From contig JADCRB010000013.1 in the NCBI GenBank assembly GCA_021464245.1, forward strand, positions 9,974,095 to 10,038,094: a DNA stretch of 64,000 nt. Reading direction: 5' to 3'. The notes beneath the pieces are model-generated. The model saw nothing but the letters and a program-made list of their open reading frames with translations, did not search any database and was not told the origin of the DNA. This DNA is from Carallia brachiata (lineage: Eukaryota; Streptophyta; Magnoliopsida; Malpighiales; Rhizophoraceae). This document shows positions 1-14,504 of the stretch, piece by piece. The position numbers and the translations under genes were made by a program. How positions within the stretch are numbered: the stretch's first letter is position 1; each line of letters starts with the position of its first letter.

Positions 1-1533
1 TACAGGAGAGTAGCACTCAGTTGTCTAGGGAGGCAAAATTTGTTAAGTAAATTGCATCCCATAGTCAAATTAGTCTAGATCCTAAGTAGGAGTCGGTGAT
101 ATCAAAACTTTACTAGTCTAGATCTTAAATAGGAGTTGGTGATATCAAAGCTTTACTAAATTGGATCAACGATAATAGGTACATTTATAATGTTTCAACA
201 ACTCATACAAATATAAGACCTTTTACAGCACGAGACTCTCACTATTGCTGTGAACTTCCCTTCCACCCAATACAGGGTTAGCGAGAAACAAGCCAACAAT
301 CTCAGTCCTCATTCTCATACATCCCCAAATTTTAGTGTCTTAAAAGCATATTGTAACTAGTTGTGCCTAAGCAGCTTCTGGCCTTGTTCAGCAGCTGCGC
401 AAAAAGCTCCTATTATCCCCCCCCCCCCCCACCCACAAAAAAAAAAGATAAAGATAAATGCCATAAGCTCTTTTTCTCTTCTGTGTCAATAGCTTTCTGT
501 ATAGTGCTAACTAATCCATTCAAAATTGCAACTGTAAAAGCGAAACACTTGCAAAAACATGTTGATCCAAAGCTAGTTATGCAACTAACCATTGAGCTAG
601 GAAGTCATACAACAATTGTTCAAGGTCCCTACTTCATCTGCTCATTTCTAACTAGTGTATATATTCCTTGAATATTTTTTATTCATTCAAGCTCCGAGTT
701 ATTTAGATCTTTGTGTATTTTATGCTCGCTCTAAGCTTAGCAAACTTCATTTTCGTTGAGGACACAAATTCTAATATTATATCACTGCTACTCTGGTGTC
801 ATGTCAAAGCCATTTTAGCAGCAGCCCATACTGCATATTACAATGCAAAAGTTTCTTCCAACCACAAAATTCAATAATTTGAACCAGAATTTTATTGGAA
901 ACTGTTGGTTTTTTGAGTGAAGAAGATGAAGGAAAATGAAGATGAAGAATGGATATTAGAGCTGCAAATGCAGTAGAGTTGCAGCCAAGTTGCAGAACCA
1001 GAAAATGCAGCAAAAAGGAGAAAGAAAAAGAGCGATAAACTATTTGTTGTAGAGAAAAATGTCTAAAGACATGATTGAAGAAATGAAGATGGAAAATAAC
1101 TTAACTTTCATTGATTTAAAAGCTCCATTATATAGGACTTTTTACAAAGATAATGACAAACTAAAATAATTACAAGAGACATGACTCATAATGTTTAAGA
1201 TAACTTTACAAGTAATGACCCTTAAACAAGTAAACTCCACTTTCTAAGTGGTACAAAAGATGTAGAAGCTATGTACTTAATCCCATTACAAGCTAAAGAC
1301 TAGCCTAAAGACTAGTTTAAAGTTTGAAGCAAAGTGGCAATTCTAACAGAAACAGTACAATTTAACTGAACCAACAAAAATTCAATGGCTATAAATCACC
1401 ATAAATTCAATGGTACACAACAGAAAAGATATCTCTCTAACAAGTTCATTCTGTACATGACAAGTTACAATAAACCAGCAGCCACAACCTATATATATAA
1501 TACATGTCCTAAAGCCTCCAAACATGATCACAA
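1..1533. other. intergenic region, no gene seen
   Basis: I see no convincing coding region here. It holds a 13-base poly-C run near 418-430 followed by poly-A, and AT-rich spacer. The last 100-150 bases are probably the 3' untranslated region of the minus-strand ALMT gene that ends at 1534. Confidence 0.5.
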
Positions 1534-4476
1534 TCAATCTGCCGCATGGGAAGGCAAATGATTATGGTGAACATCCAATTTTGGTGTTCTTGTTGTCTCA
1601 CAAGTCACCACAACTTCATCACCAGGTTCAAACTCCTTGAAGCCAGCTATCCTCCCCAGTTCTTCAACTTCCTCAATAACATTGTCTAGTCTTGCCACTG
1701 TCTCCACTAGCAACGATGCAAAAGCAGCAAAAGGAAGTGCTTCCGAGAACTCTACGCTTGTGATAACAATTTTGCTCAACTGTGGCCTCAACACCTTCCG
1801 TTCTGCATCTCTGGATAGCCCATCATTCCTTTTGGCTTTCCATTCAAGCAATGCTGATGTGTCGGTCTTGCAACTTGATAGTGAGACTCCGTTGTCATGC
1901 CTCTGGCAACGAGCATGTGCAGCTGCTAGAGCTAGCATGTTTGTGGCTTGGTTATCGTTGGAGCCTAGGAAAAGTCTTGGTTGTGATTTTATGGCCCTAT
2001 TGAGGTCTTGTAAGGCTTCATTCAGATGATCAGAAAGCAGCTCTGGAGAGCAATGACGGCGGAATTTGATGCTGTAAGAGAGTTCCATTAGCACTTTTGA
2101 CACTTCCCCGGCAACGCGAATGCACGGATCTTTAAAGAGGGCACGGCAGCATTTTGGGGTCTAAGCCGAAATAGAATTTAAACAAAAGTGAATAATGGAC
2201 TTTTACTATAGAGAACTGAACAATCAATCTGATAAGTATTATGGAATTTGTATCATATGAAAACAATGAATGCATGGTAGCTCAGTTAATATGAAATGGA
2301 CTGCACTATAATATTTTTATGTATGAAATCAGTATGACAGTGATCATCAAATTGAAGGAACAAACTTCTAAGCATATTTTCCAACAATCACCTGAATTTC
2401 TGTTTGCAAGCAGCCATGTAGAGCTACAACAGTGTATCCAAACTGACGAAGTACAGCTCCTAATTTTGCATACTGCTTGCAAGGATATTTGTGGTGCCGT
2501 GAGTGCCTGGGCTCCCAACTTGCATACAATGCCTGCACAACTCATTGGAACAGAAAACGTTCAAGACTACTGCCAATATGTAGTTAGACCTCGAATATGA
2601 AAGAAAGTCATAACTTACCAATGTATCATCCTGTGTTTTTGAATCCAAAACTGCCTTATAACCTTTATCGACGACATTCTCAGATGGTTTATCTTGGGCT
2701 ACTTCTTCATCAGTATCACTAAAATATTCATGAACACAAACTGCAGGATTTTTGCATCACAATCTTATAAGTTGTCATGTACTTAATCAATCATTTGTGA
2801 AACTAAAATCTGTAACTTTCATACCTTCTATTGACTTAGCTAAGAGCTCAAGCTTTTGTGCAGTGGAAATATGGAGGTCTTCCCCTGACCAAATTGGGAA
2901 TATCAGGAGAGTCACAAAAAGGCAAATACCGCAACCAATGGCAATAGTGTATAAGCGCTGCTCAGCCATTTTCAATATGTCGGAGACACGATAGCTTGAT
3001 ACAGTTATCAGATTAAATGTCAAGATGAATATCACCACACCATAATCGTAATTCTTCTTCAAATAGGGAAAGAACCTTAAGTATGTTGCTGCAGCTCCTG
3101 TAAAGTTGAAACACTAAGTGTTTAATTTTATACATTTCACCTTGGTTACTAGGGAATGTCATACTGGAACTCCAAATGCACAATGGACTACATCAAGCCA
3201 AGCTTGAACGAATCCAAAACATACGAGGCCGATACCCTCACACGAAAAAAGTTAGAAATAAGTAGATGAAGCATATCAGTTGCTAACACATGCTGTACAA
3301 GGACCCAACTCAATAATAGGTTGTCTAGCAAGTTCCGTACTATAGATCAACCTCATAAAATGTTTTTCCCAACATCTTTAACATGATAATTTCCTAAGTT
3401 CAAAATGAATGGATCTAATTTAACGGCTAATTTCTTCGCATTTTTCCCTCTTAAGCTGCATTTAATCTCTTCAAACAGTAATGCATTTTCTGATGTAATG
3501 TGTTCTTAGATTATGTAACATAATCGTCCTGATCTGATAATAAAGTAGTTGGTTTTGCATTGCAATTTTAAATATGTTTTGAAAAAGGGAGTTAAGCCAT
3601 CTCTCCACAGAAAAAGGAAAGAGAATATATGGCCACAGACCACAAGAAAGCATAGATTAATGCCAGAGTAATATACAGACGTCAGCTCTAGCACATCAGA
3701 AACCATTTAATTTGTCAACTAGCAGACTAAATGATCTGCTTTATAACAGTCTTATTGCCAATGTCCTGCAACATATGATGGACCAAAACCCCCAACCAAT
3801 ACCCATAGAACATCCGAGAAACATTTGTAAATTGTAACTGTTATTTAGGTTCTTCCATCCCCAAGAGCTTACACAAACTTAGGCTTACCTATCACAAAAA
3901 CTGCAGTTCCAATGAAAATTGCCCGAAAAGTATGACCAGTAGCCCCTGCAATGTACTCAATAAGAAAACCCAATGACCCTGCCAGCAGTGTTCCCAATCC
4001 TCTGTTGAGCCCTTTGCACAGTGTTGCCCCTATTCATGGAGTTAATAGAAAAAGTTAAAAGAAAATATGAAGAAGAAGAATCAAACAGTTGCTTTTGCTT
4101 ATCAGGAAAAAATGAGCTAACACTTACACCATTCCTAACATGTCACCAAAAAAAAAAAAAACAAACCTGCAGTGAACTCTAGCACAACAACAACAGTCAT
4201 GACAGCCCAAATAGAATTTTCTCCAATGCCTTCAAAAAATGGCTCCAACAGATACAGTAAGGAAACCAGTGTCAAAGCTGTGCCAACTTTTAGAGCATGA
4301 ATAATTCTTCGAGGGTCATCTCTACCAATCTCCCAACTTGTTCTCCATAGCATACTGGGGATCCTTTTCGTTTTCTCTGCGATAACAAGGATTTTGTTCT
4401 TCCACTTTTCCGTAGTCTCCTCCAAACCAGCCATGGCCATTTCTATGCTCGCATGTACTCTAGCAGGCATCCTCAT
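1534..4476 (-). CDS. ALMT: Aluminium-activated malate transporter family anion channel (ALMT12/QUAC1-like), 6 exons
   Basis: Exons on the minus strand are 4476-4167, 4029-3889, 3097-2825, 2740-2619, 2532-2392 and 2160-1534. All junctions are GT-AG and the total is 1614 nt, giving 537 residues with no frame break. The N-terminal half has about six membrane segments (the first two near residues 62-80 and 88-104), then the family's FPIWSGEDLH stretch ending the channel domain. The cytosolic half carries the WEPRH motif (about residues 288-292) and the conserved C-terminal helix with ARLDNVIEEVEELGRIA. The family makes anion channels. The ALMT12-14 branch, which this resembles most by motifs and length (QUAC1 is about 560 aa), releases malate and other anions at the plasma membrane, notably in guard cells. 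That assignment to the ALMT12 branch is inference. The start at 4476 was chosen because it matches the family N-terminus; a CTTACAG just upstream suggests a 5'-UTR intron. Confidence 0.93.
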
Positions 4477-5930
4477 ATACTGTAAGCAAGCCAAAAACAA
4501 GAAGCAAAAGCTAGATATATAAGTAGGATGATTCCTGGAAGCTGACAGGTGCTAAAGGAACACAATGCAGCAATCCTAGGGGAGGTGCTAAACAACTGTT
4601 ACTATTAATTGGGTGGTAACTAGGGGAGTTTTGAGGGTGATATGAGAACTCCAAGTTTCTCCAATAGAGCTAGTCAGCTAGCCTTGCTTTTAAAGGAGAA
4701 GTTCTGGTGCTATTGCAGCATTCACATGACTTGCACTTAAAGGTGGCATAGACATTAAGGGGTTGGTTGTTTTGCTTTTTACCAGGGGCAACAAACAATC
4801 AAGAGAAGGTTAAACTAAGTCAGCCAACAATAAATAGTTTAATTAATAACAGGGCTTATATAATTTCCCAGATGTGATTGAGAACATCATGCGGGGATGT
4901 GGTAGGTAAATTTATATCAAGAAGAAGAACATACGAGACTCTAGAACTCGATCAAATAATTTCCTGTCACAAGTGAATAACATTACCCTTTGCACAAAGG
5001 CTCGCCCTTCTAGAATAGACGAAAGCTAAGATCTTGGGTTCAAGCAGATTAATCAATATTATCTCTCCATTATTTTATCAATGTTGCACTCCATAACCAA
5101 GGAAAATTCAATCAAATATGTTAATTTGATGCTAGTTAGACTGCCATGTTTGATCATTGGGGCTAAAAAACCAATCTTGCATATGACACAATCTCGTAAA
5201 CAACAAAATAATCCATGGCATACAAAGCTACACGTCCACCCTTTGCATTGCCCGGGAACGTAAGCTCAAAGAAACTTTCATTTTCACAGTCACATTCACA
5301 ATTTCTCTCCATTGTAATGCAATTATATCGTACGGTACATGGAGAAAAGCACAAACTCACAATAGTAAAATTGTCACAAAGTGAAAATGCACCGAAAAAA
5401 AAAAAAGAAAGAAGACAATTCACAAAGTGGCGATTACCCGGAAAGTCACATTTTGAAGAGCATCCATAACCCTGTTTTCTCCTTAATAGTTGCCACTTAG
5501 TTTACGTACATTAGTTCATATAAAACATTGGAAGTGAGCCGAGTAAGATCTCAATTCTCTGAAAACAGGCAGTCTTCTACAATGGGAACCTTTTTTTTTT
5601 TTTTTTAACCGAAAGAAATTGTTACATTAAATATTAATGGGACATTTTTTTTCTACGAAAAAAGCTCACAGTTATTTTACTGGGCCTAGTTTTAAAGTAT
5701 TTATAATCATTTAGTCCACCATGGATTACGTACATAGATAGTTATCTTAATAAGGACCAAAACTTTTACAGATTATATATATATTTTTATTTTTATTTTT
5801 ACTTTCCTTTATTGATAGTCTAATTCAGGAAGACGAGAGAAAAGGAAACGATGACATAATCTCCTCCAAATTTGGTTTATAATAAAAGGAAGAAAAAAGC
5901 TAAGTGGCTATATTTTTAAGGAGTTTTTGT
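4477..5930. other. upstream region of ALMT and AT-rich spacer
   Basis: No coding region can be supported. A likely acceptor (CTTACAG) ends 3 bases before the ALMT start codon, so part of this region may be a 5'-UTR intron and promoter. Several poly-A/T runs are present. Confidence 0.4.
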
Positions 5931-5939
5931 GGTTATATA

Positions 5940-6190
5940 TATGATGTGAAAAAAAAATTATACGATATTTTAAAAGAAATTATATTATATTTAAAAAAAA
6001 ATTTAATTTTTAATAATTAGTTACATGTCGTATATTTTTTGTGGTATGTCGTAGCAAACCATTAAAAAAAATTTAATTTTTAATGGTTAATTACATATCG
6101 TATAATTTCTTGTGATACATTATATAATTTTTTTAAATTTTTTTGTTATGTCGTATAATTTTTTTCATTAGGTCGTATGTAACAAGTCCA
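5940..6190. repeat. short AT-rich foldback (MITE-like) element
   Basis: Both ends carry a related sequence in opposite orientation: TGAAAAAAAAATTATACGAT near 5947 and its complement near 6150-6172. The interior contains two imperfect direct copies of about 70 bp starting near 5993 and 6064. It has no coding capacity. The layout suits a miniature inverted-repeat element, but no target duplication was established. Confidence 0.4.
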
Positions 6191-9100
6191 AAAGCTCCCT
6201 AAGAGTGACAGTTACCTAGTGATGTTTTAAAATGAAATAACAAGTAAAGATTCACACATAATGGGCACTAATTAAGTATAGGACTAAGAATTTTTATATA
6301 CTATACAGTATTTACTTACAAGAGAGAAAAGTGATAAATGAGAGCAAAGTCTAACTTTACTTCCCTTAATTCTGATGCTCGTTTTAACTTAATTGGCAAA
6401 ATTCTTTATTTTAAAAAATAATAAAAAAACACTTGCCATAGCCTTACATATTATTTGGTTTACCTGATACAATTAAACGTAATCTACGAGGATCAATGGG
6501 CCTAGATCCCAGCTGCTGCAACAGATTTACCCTTCTTTAAGTTAATTTATTTTCATCATTATTGTAGGCACAAGAACTTTGATTAATTATTTTGGAGTTT
6601 TATCCTGCAGCTTTTTTATTGTGTCGCGAGTTTAATATTATTGAAATGATATGCATGGCTAGAGTCCAAGCTTTCTGTTGGCAAAATAAATAGGGCTTGG
6701 CCTGTTTTCATTTTCTGGAACACTTAAGCGACTGGTGAGTTTTTTCCAGCAGCTTCTACCCCTGCACATGCTCACAACAAAGCAGTTCTAACACAGCTAG
6801 ATCACACACATAAAGGTTTTAAGTATCGCAACTCTAATTCCTGTCGCTTGCTATATGATAGAATTATAATAATCTCTTAGAAGTATGTGATTTTTCTGAA
6901 GCCATTAGAAATTAATTTGGTCACTAATTTGGCTCTTATCCGGTCAAATTAATTTTCATTGTATTAAAATTTATCATTTTTTTTTGTTAAGATTATAAAT
7001 CTTTGTTATCTGTCTAATTATTTTCAAAATTAAAATTCTTAGACTTTATATTAATTTATTATTTTCAAAATTAAAATTTTTATTCTTTATATTAACTTTT
7101 TTATCAAACCCGACGTACGGTGCGGGCTTAAATTAGTTGACATTAATTAAATTTAGGATTAAGACTTTTATAATATTTGTTATAAACAGGTAGCCACTGT
7201 ATGTATCTTAGTGGACCATACACATGTTGGATAAAATATAATTTGGGAAAAGGTTGTTGGACTGAACGGCACGGACTGGGTGCTAAACCGAATTAAGTAT
7301 TATACATATTATTTATAAATTTATTGCATATAAACTTTAATTGTCAGTTTTATAAATTTTTATATATTTTAATTTTCAAAACTTATAACGTGCAATACAA
7401 TTAAAATTGATTAGTAATAGATTTATAAAAATTGTGTATAAAAATTAATTCGATCTATTTTTCAGTCTCTCTCCTTTGCCTATATAATTTTGTGTTGGAC
7501 CAAATTAATCAATCGGTGCAACCACCACCCACCACCACGATGAAGAGGTGGGTCATGACTGGCGAGGGTTGAGGATGGAAGGTTAGGCTTTTCCAATAAA
7601 AAGTGCAGCTATAGATACATGAGTCACGAGAAATACAGCTGTTGAGGGACACTACATATCATTCTTATAACTGGCCATTGCCAGGCGTGGAAGGTTTTCC
7701 TACGCAGAGGCTTATTGGTCAACCTAACGAAATTTACATGAAATCTTATGGTTATGTTGTTCTCATACAGCTGGGGTTGATTTTTACGCATTCCATTTTT
7801 CTCGTGCCTTCTCAACTTCCTAATATGAAGCCTAGGTTTTTCCACTTGGCACATTCCTATACTTTGCAAATGTCTTTTTTTTTTTTATTTAGAAGATCTG
7901 TCAAACTGTAAATTTTACAATATAAATAATTCTTCTCATTCTTTTTTTCTTTCTCAGAATCAAAACTAAAACTTTTAAGACGTGAATGTTTTCTAAAAGA
8001 TTAAATGACATTAGATTTATTAATCATTTTTACATATACTTCTTACCCTTTTTTTTTATACATGGAATGTTTCTTTCCATTTTTTTGTAGATTCATTCGA
8101 ATTGCTAGTCCTTTTTTATTCTTTTTTTAAATTATTATAATGCTCAGGTAATTGGTTGGTGCTACATAATTCTACATCTTAGGACAATTTCTATGTTCAG
8201 AAATGTAATGAACAATTATAATTTTTTATTACTAGTTGTTTTTTAGACATGTAATCTCCGTTGATAAACTTAAAGTTATGAGAACAGTGGATCCATCTCA
8301 TTTGTTTCATGTAATGTATTTAGAAAAATTTAAATCTAAAACTGTACGTCTGTTTCATACAGTATCAAGTAACTTACCATTAAACCAACTAAGATTTGAT
8401 AATTTTTCATTAGATAGTTGTTGTGGGATGTGACTTGTGAGTCATGGGAATTATGCATCCCAGTCACCCAACACGAGAGTAAGCGAAATGCAAAATTTTG
8501 GTCAAACACAAGTTCTCATGAAGATTGTAAAATGGGATTACATCATGACCTTGAACTTACAATATCAACAATGCTAAAGATAAAATAACAAAAAGACCAT
8601 CCAGTAAAACATCACAAAGTTAGGAAAAAAAAATAAAAGAAGAAAACTATACAGCATTCACCCTTATAAGCATATAATATCGTAGCCTCCTTACATCTAA
8701 TTTCAGAGATAGACTTCGCTTTATAAGCTTGCCCAATACAAATAAAAATGACGTGAAAATTGCTTATTAATTCGGTAAAGAAATAGAAGATACCATCGCT
8801 TGTTGTAGCCTATTGGCTATCGGAAATTTATTTGTATTATGTGATTATAAGTTCGGCTTCTTACCAAAATATACAATGGAGCTAAAAGTACAGGACATAC
8901 AACTCTTGCTTTTGCATCTTTAATTCATCCAAACCAAAAATTAGAAGGTTCAAAGCATATGGCAATCTTGTTGTAGTCCGCCAGCTGCTGTAATTGGTAA
9001 CTTTGCAGTTTGACGTGTACTATCATTAAAAGATTTTGTCTAAACAGACTTTAAGTCTTATCAATCAATGATCTTTTTTACTATATTAGTCATAATCAAT

Positions 9101-9634
9101 TTTAGCCATATTGTATCTTCGTTTGTCTAAGTCTTCTTCATATTTTTACATTAAATTTGTATAAAGTTTTGAATGATATTAATACAGTCATTTTTTGTAT
9201 TAAAAAAAAATCTTGTTGTAGTTTGTGAGGGATGAAAAAATGAGGAGGGAGGTGAGAAAAAGCAAAAAATAGATTTTTAAAAAATCTTTTGTATAATTTT
9301 TTTAAAAATAATTAAAATTAAAATGATCATCTCATCCTCGTTTGATGACATAAAGACAATAAGATGCAACTTATTTGATTTAATATTTGTAATTATCATC
9401 TCAACTTATTTTTTATTTAACGAAAAAATAACGGTATAATAAAATTAATATGATAAAAATAATATTATGAATTAATTTTTTTAAAAAAATAATAGATAAA
9501 ATTAAAAAAAATTAAAAAAATTTGAGTAAAATTAACCCTGATATCCTTTCATTATCCATATCTACGTGTAATACCATAGGGATCCTCAACTGTTTGTTCC
9601 TATGCTTCATATTTAGTAACTTATTATAATCCAA
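6191..9634. other. AT-rich intergenic region, no gene seen
   Basis: Several ORFs of 60-90 codons exist on both strands, but none shows a recognisable domain, splice structure or codon pattern. The region just before 9635 is probably promoter and 5' UTR of the LRR gene. No clear TATA box was assigned. Confidence 0.4.
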
Positions 9635-11961
9635 ATGATTAACAAAATAACCAGTTTCTTGACAAAAGACCTCAATAAGTATGTTTCGTGGAAAGCCTTG
9701 GAAACTCTGCTGAACCTGAAACAATCAGAGCCAGTTCAGCAGCCAGCCATGGCTGTGAAGCACAGTGATCAAGACTTCTCACCTTCCTTTGTAGAATCAG
9801 TGGAGGAAATCATGAGGCTGTACAGATCGCTGCCAGAAAGGCCCTCCATTGAAGAGGTAGAAGCAGCTAGATCTGTGATCAAGACAGTCAACAGTGAAGA
9901 GGAAGCAAAGCTTAGAGAAATCTCAGGCCAAGAATGCCCTGAAAAAGTCCCTGAGGAGCTGTTCTCTGTTCTGCAGCAGATGAGAAGGAACATGGTTCTG
10001 TTTCAGAGCCTTGAGCAGAGAAAAGAGGCTGTTCACTTGGTTGAGGTTGATAAAATGTTTGGGACATTTGATGGGTTGATTCAGAGAGCCTCTTTGTTGG
10101 TCTCTGGGGATACCCAGAATGAAAAAGCTGCTAATCTTAAAGAACCCATTGAGAAAATTGAGGAAGTAACTATGGTTAGAGATGATAGTTTGATCAGAAA
10201 AGGGGAAGATGGAGAACTGATCAAAGATGGGTTCAAGGGTTTTGTAAAAAGTTCTTCAACCAAGTCTTCTTTCATTTCAGGTAAAAAAATTTCCCTTATT
10301 CATCTATTTATTACTTCAAGAATTTTTGTAAAAATTACAAAATCCCAGTAATTAAAAAGCAAGCCTTTTTTTTTTTTTGAATCAGTTTAGCTCTTAACAT
10401 CCTTTGATGATGTTTAAACAGAAGCAAAACTTGTGCTGACAGCTTGAGAAGAGAAAGGTCAATAATTGTTGTGCAATTTGAGAAATGATGATTTGTTGCC
10501 ACTATGATGTCCCAATGGATCCTTGCAAACATTTGTTTAAATTGCTGGATTTAAGTTATTATCTTAGTCTTTTGCTTGATGTTTAGTATAATCTCTTAAT
10601 ATATTTCTTCTTTGAGTAAAATTTAGCTGTTGATTTAATAATACTTAAACAATTTTCGAGGCCCTTGAAGTCCAATAGTTCTAAGAAAAACAGAAGAAAA
10701 GAAAGGCATGGAAGTTTATTCTTTATCTCCAAGGAAAGAAATGGTATTCTCTATTCTGTTCCTATCTTTAACCTGTGTTATTGGACGGATGTTTCAATCC
10801 TTCAATTGCTGGATGGAAAAATTGATGCATTTGCAGCTGATGGCGATGCTGAGAAGCTAAGTCTAATGAAGGCAGCAGCTGTTATAGAAAACTCGGCAAA
10901 AACTGGTGCTGTGGTTCTTGACCTTAGGGGCAAGTTGATGGATCAAGTTGAGTGGCTTCCGCTGTCAATTGGGAAATTATCAGTTGTAACTGAGTTAGAC
11001 TTGTCCGAAAATCGGATCATGGCGCTTCCACCAACAATTGGTAATCTGAAGGCCTTAACAAAGCTTGATCTCCACTCAAACCAACTGATTAATCTTCCTG
11101 AATCCGTTGGGGAGCTAATAAATTTGACTGATCTCGATGTTCACGCGAATAGATTAAGAACACTGCCAGCTTCATTTGGGAACCTGACTAACCTTATGAA
11201 TCTCAATTTAAGCTCAAATCAGTTCACTCATTTGCCGGATATCATTGGGAACTTGGCAAACTTGAAGACTTTGGATGTGGAAACAAATGAACTTGAGGAA
11301 CTTCCTTATAACATAGGGAATTGCTCGTCGCTTGTTGAACTGAAATTGGATTTTAATCAGCTCAAAGCTCTTCCAGAGGCAATTGGAAAACTGGAATGCT
11401 TGGAGATTCTCACTCTGCATTATAACAGAATTAAGGGGTTACCAACGACAATGGGCAATCTTTGCAATTTGAAGGAACTCGATGTTAGCTTCAATGAGCT
11501 GGGGTCCATACCAGAAAATCTTTGCTTTGCAGTAGGACTTAAGAAGCTGAATGTGGGGAAGAACTTTGCAGACCTAAGAGCCTTGCCACGCTCTATCGGG
11601 AATCTTGAAATGCTGGAAGAGTTGGATATAAGTGACGATCAGATAAGAGTCTTGCCAGATTCTTTCAGGCTCTTGTCAAAATTGAGGGTTTTGCGTGCTG
11701 ATGAGACTCCCCTGGAAGTTCCGCCACCACAAGTTACCAAATTGGGTGCGCAGGTAAAGTTTATAACTTGGTTTATTCAGTTCTCACACATTTTTTAGTT
11801 GAAAATCATGTATGAAGTCTTCTGTTCTTCAGGCTGTTGTTCAGTTCATGAATGATCTTGTCACTAAACAAGGTGCAGAACTTCAACCATCAAGAAAGAA
11901 GAAAGGCTTTTGGTTAAAGGTATGCTCAATCTGCTTGCCATTCTGGAGAAGCTCCTCATGA
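9635..11961 (+). CDS. PIRL: Plant intracellular Ras-group-related LRR protein (PIRL4/5-like), 3 exons
   Basis: Exons are 9635-10280, 10837-11753 and 11833-11961, all GT-AG, 1692 nt and 563 residues with an intact frame. The acceptor at 10837 (TTTGCAG) was chosen because the split codon then reads into ADGDAEKLSLMKAAAVIE. The first 215 residues form the PIRL N-terminal helical region (SVEEIMRLYRSLPERPSIEEVEAAR and a charged segment). Residues about 240-510 are 10-11 tandem 23-residue leucine-rich repeats of the LxxLxLxxNxLxxLP type. The tail GFWLKVCSICLPFWRSSS is the short hydrophobic, cysteine-rich terminus of this group. PIRLs are cytosolic plant relatives of animal SHOC2-like proteins; some are needed for gametophyte development, but a specific role here is unknown. 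A downstream in-frame ATG at 9749 is an alternative start. Normal lengths in Arabidopsis are roughly 500-550 residues. Confidence 0.92.
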
Positions 11962-14500
11962 AACCACTTGACAAGAGCTTTTGACAGATTATTATTCCAT
12001 GTTTAAGTTCAAACTGTTGGGAATTGTTTTTTCCTTGCTTATGTTTTCAACAAGTTGTTCTATTCTGTTGGTTGGCTACTGAACAAATGATTACTCGAGT
12101 CAAGACCAGAAACTTGTATTCTTCTGCTTGTAATTGACCATGGGAACTGCCATACTTGTATATGATGTTCTTTTCCTGCAACCTCAATGTCATTACTTTC
12201 AGCAACAAGATTCTAAAACAATGCACTAGCTGATAAAATCCTCTGTGCTCTTAAATTGCAGACTCAAAATCATTGACTGCCAACAAAATAATTCAGTTTT
12301 GATAGGAGACAACTTGGGACTTTGTCAAATTTAGCTTTTTAAAAAGTTTGAAAAAGTAGTAGCTCATTCCATGGTTAGTTCTGGAATAAGATGGGTTCAA
12401 TTCACGAAAATGTCCAGAGGAGGAAAAACTAACCTGATCCAGTTTTGTTTGAAATTTAGCTCAACTTATTTTGTATTGGCTTGGAAGTCAATGACTTGTA
12501 ACTCCAAAATCGAAATAATATGAAATGAGTTGAGATCAATATATAATATATCTTAAGCTCGATGAACTCAAGACAATAAATCAAAGCAAATGTAATAAGA
12601 ACTAAGAATGCTCAAAATCCAAATGATTCTAGACTCAAAACAATACAACTCAAATCTGATTCCAACCCTTGTCACCTTTAATATTAGAAGTTTGACCTTT
12701 AATATTAGAAGTTTGTTATGAATAATTATTTTTTATTTTTTTTATAATTATTAATTAAAAATCAATAAATCATCATTTTCAATGAATTTGTAATATATTT
12801 AATTTTTAACTTTTTTTTTAATAACTAATCACCAATTAAAAATCAACAACTGTCACTAGCTATTTTAATATTATTGCCTGCACCCGTGCATTAGTTTTGG
12901 TCTTGTCAGAAGTTTAAATGTGGATCACTATATTATCCTGAACATTCGCACATCATGTGGTCTACGTACATCGCTAGACAAACAGCTGTTTTCTTGCTGC
13001 ATCAATTACTTTAATACAAGACTGAAAATGATGTTGATCATGATTTTGCTAAAAATATGAACACACTTAACGGCAAATCGGATCGACCCTGAAAGCCAAA
13101 GTGGGAAATGATGAGGATTGGGCTACTCGTTTAGATGATAATTAAAGTAAAGTTGACTTCTTTTTTTGTTCGTTTGGAGTGGCAAAGTTGAATACTTTGT
13201 TGGCAGTCAAATGTTCCAAAACAATGGGCTCGCATATGTGTCGTTTTTATTGTTGGTTTTTGACTCTTTAAGGTTAATGGTATTGATTATGTGAATAATT
13301 ATGGAAACCAACATAAGATCCATTCCTCGGTCCATTCAAACTGACAGCAAGAGGAATCGAGTTGCGTCTATTTATCTACATTTATCATACGTTAGTTGTT
13401 AATAGTTGTTAATCTTACTCACATTTTTTTTTATAAATATAACATTATAAATCCTCTTATTGATATTTATATCTATATTTTTATCTATTTACGAATCCTT
13501 CAGAGGACACTATAATTGTTACATCTGTTAACCAATGTGTTTCAAAGGCAAAGTTATCTAAGCAAAACTAAAACATACTTGTACTTATGTATTTGTATGC
13601 ATTTTTCACTTCTAATTTTTTATTATTTTTTATAGAATTATGTAGTTATTATTGTTATGATTCTAATTCATTTTGTTAAAAAAATCAATTAATTTTTGTT
13701 GAATACAATTAATCTTTTTTTAATTTATAAATATGAAGATTTGATCTATTCGTTGCTTTGATTTGTTTAGTCTTATACAATTCATTAGCTTTGTGTTACA
13801 AAGATAAGGATGACAAACTGTCAGCAAAACCAAAAATCGTTACTAAAACAAATCATATTTGTGCACGAAAAATATGATATCTGAACCCAACAGCAGAGAA
13901 CGTTGCTTCTAATATATACAAAAAAATTCCGATTAAAGGAAAATGTAAATCCACCCTCGATTTTGTCAATTTACCTCCAATTCAATTAAACGCAGGTGAA
14001 ATATTTTTGAATTTTTTTAAAGTTATGCGCCGCAATGCTACCCAATAAATCCTTTTTTGTCCATTGGGATGAAGATTTGATACCTAATAAAATTTGATAA
14101 ATGAAATTTTCATGAAAATTAGTATTCAACTTCATCGCAGGAACATTCACAATACACATACACCAGATCTATCAAAAAAATTGTGATCAACCTGACTTGT
14201 TCTCAGGTATTTTTTAGCCCACCTGTGAGTATTTAACAACTGATTTTAGAAGACATTTGTATAACGTTGCCTTACCACAATTTATAACCATTTAGGTTAT
14301 GTTCTTACCTTCCTTTTGATAAAAAAAAAAAAAAATTGCATTCTCTTTCATGTAAACTGGGGAGGGGGGAATAATAAAAAAATGTCTGGGTGAGTTGATA
14401 ATTGATATTATGGAATAACAAGTTACGCTTGTTCTATATGGCCCACAATACCTACACATCCCCCCCCCATGCAAATGGATAAATGTAGGTAGACAGGGAA
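11962..14500. other. 3' flank of the LRR gene and AT-rich spacer
   Basis: The first few hundred bases are presumably 3' UTR. After that there are only AT-rich sequence and homopolymer runs, including poly-A near 14320 and poly-C near 14460. No coding or RNA gene was supported. Confidence 0.4.
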
Positions 14501-14504
14501 AGGG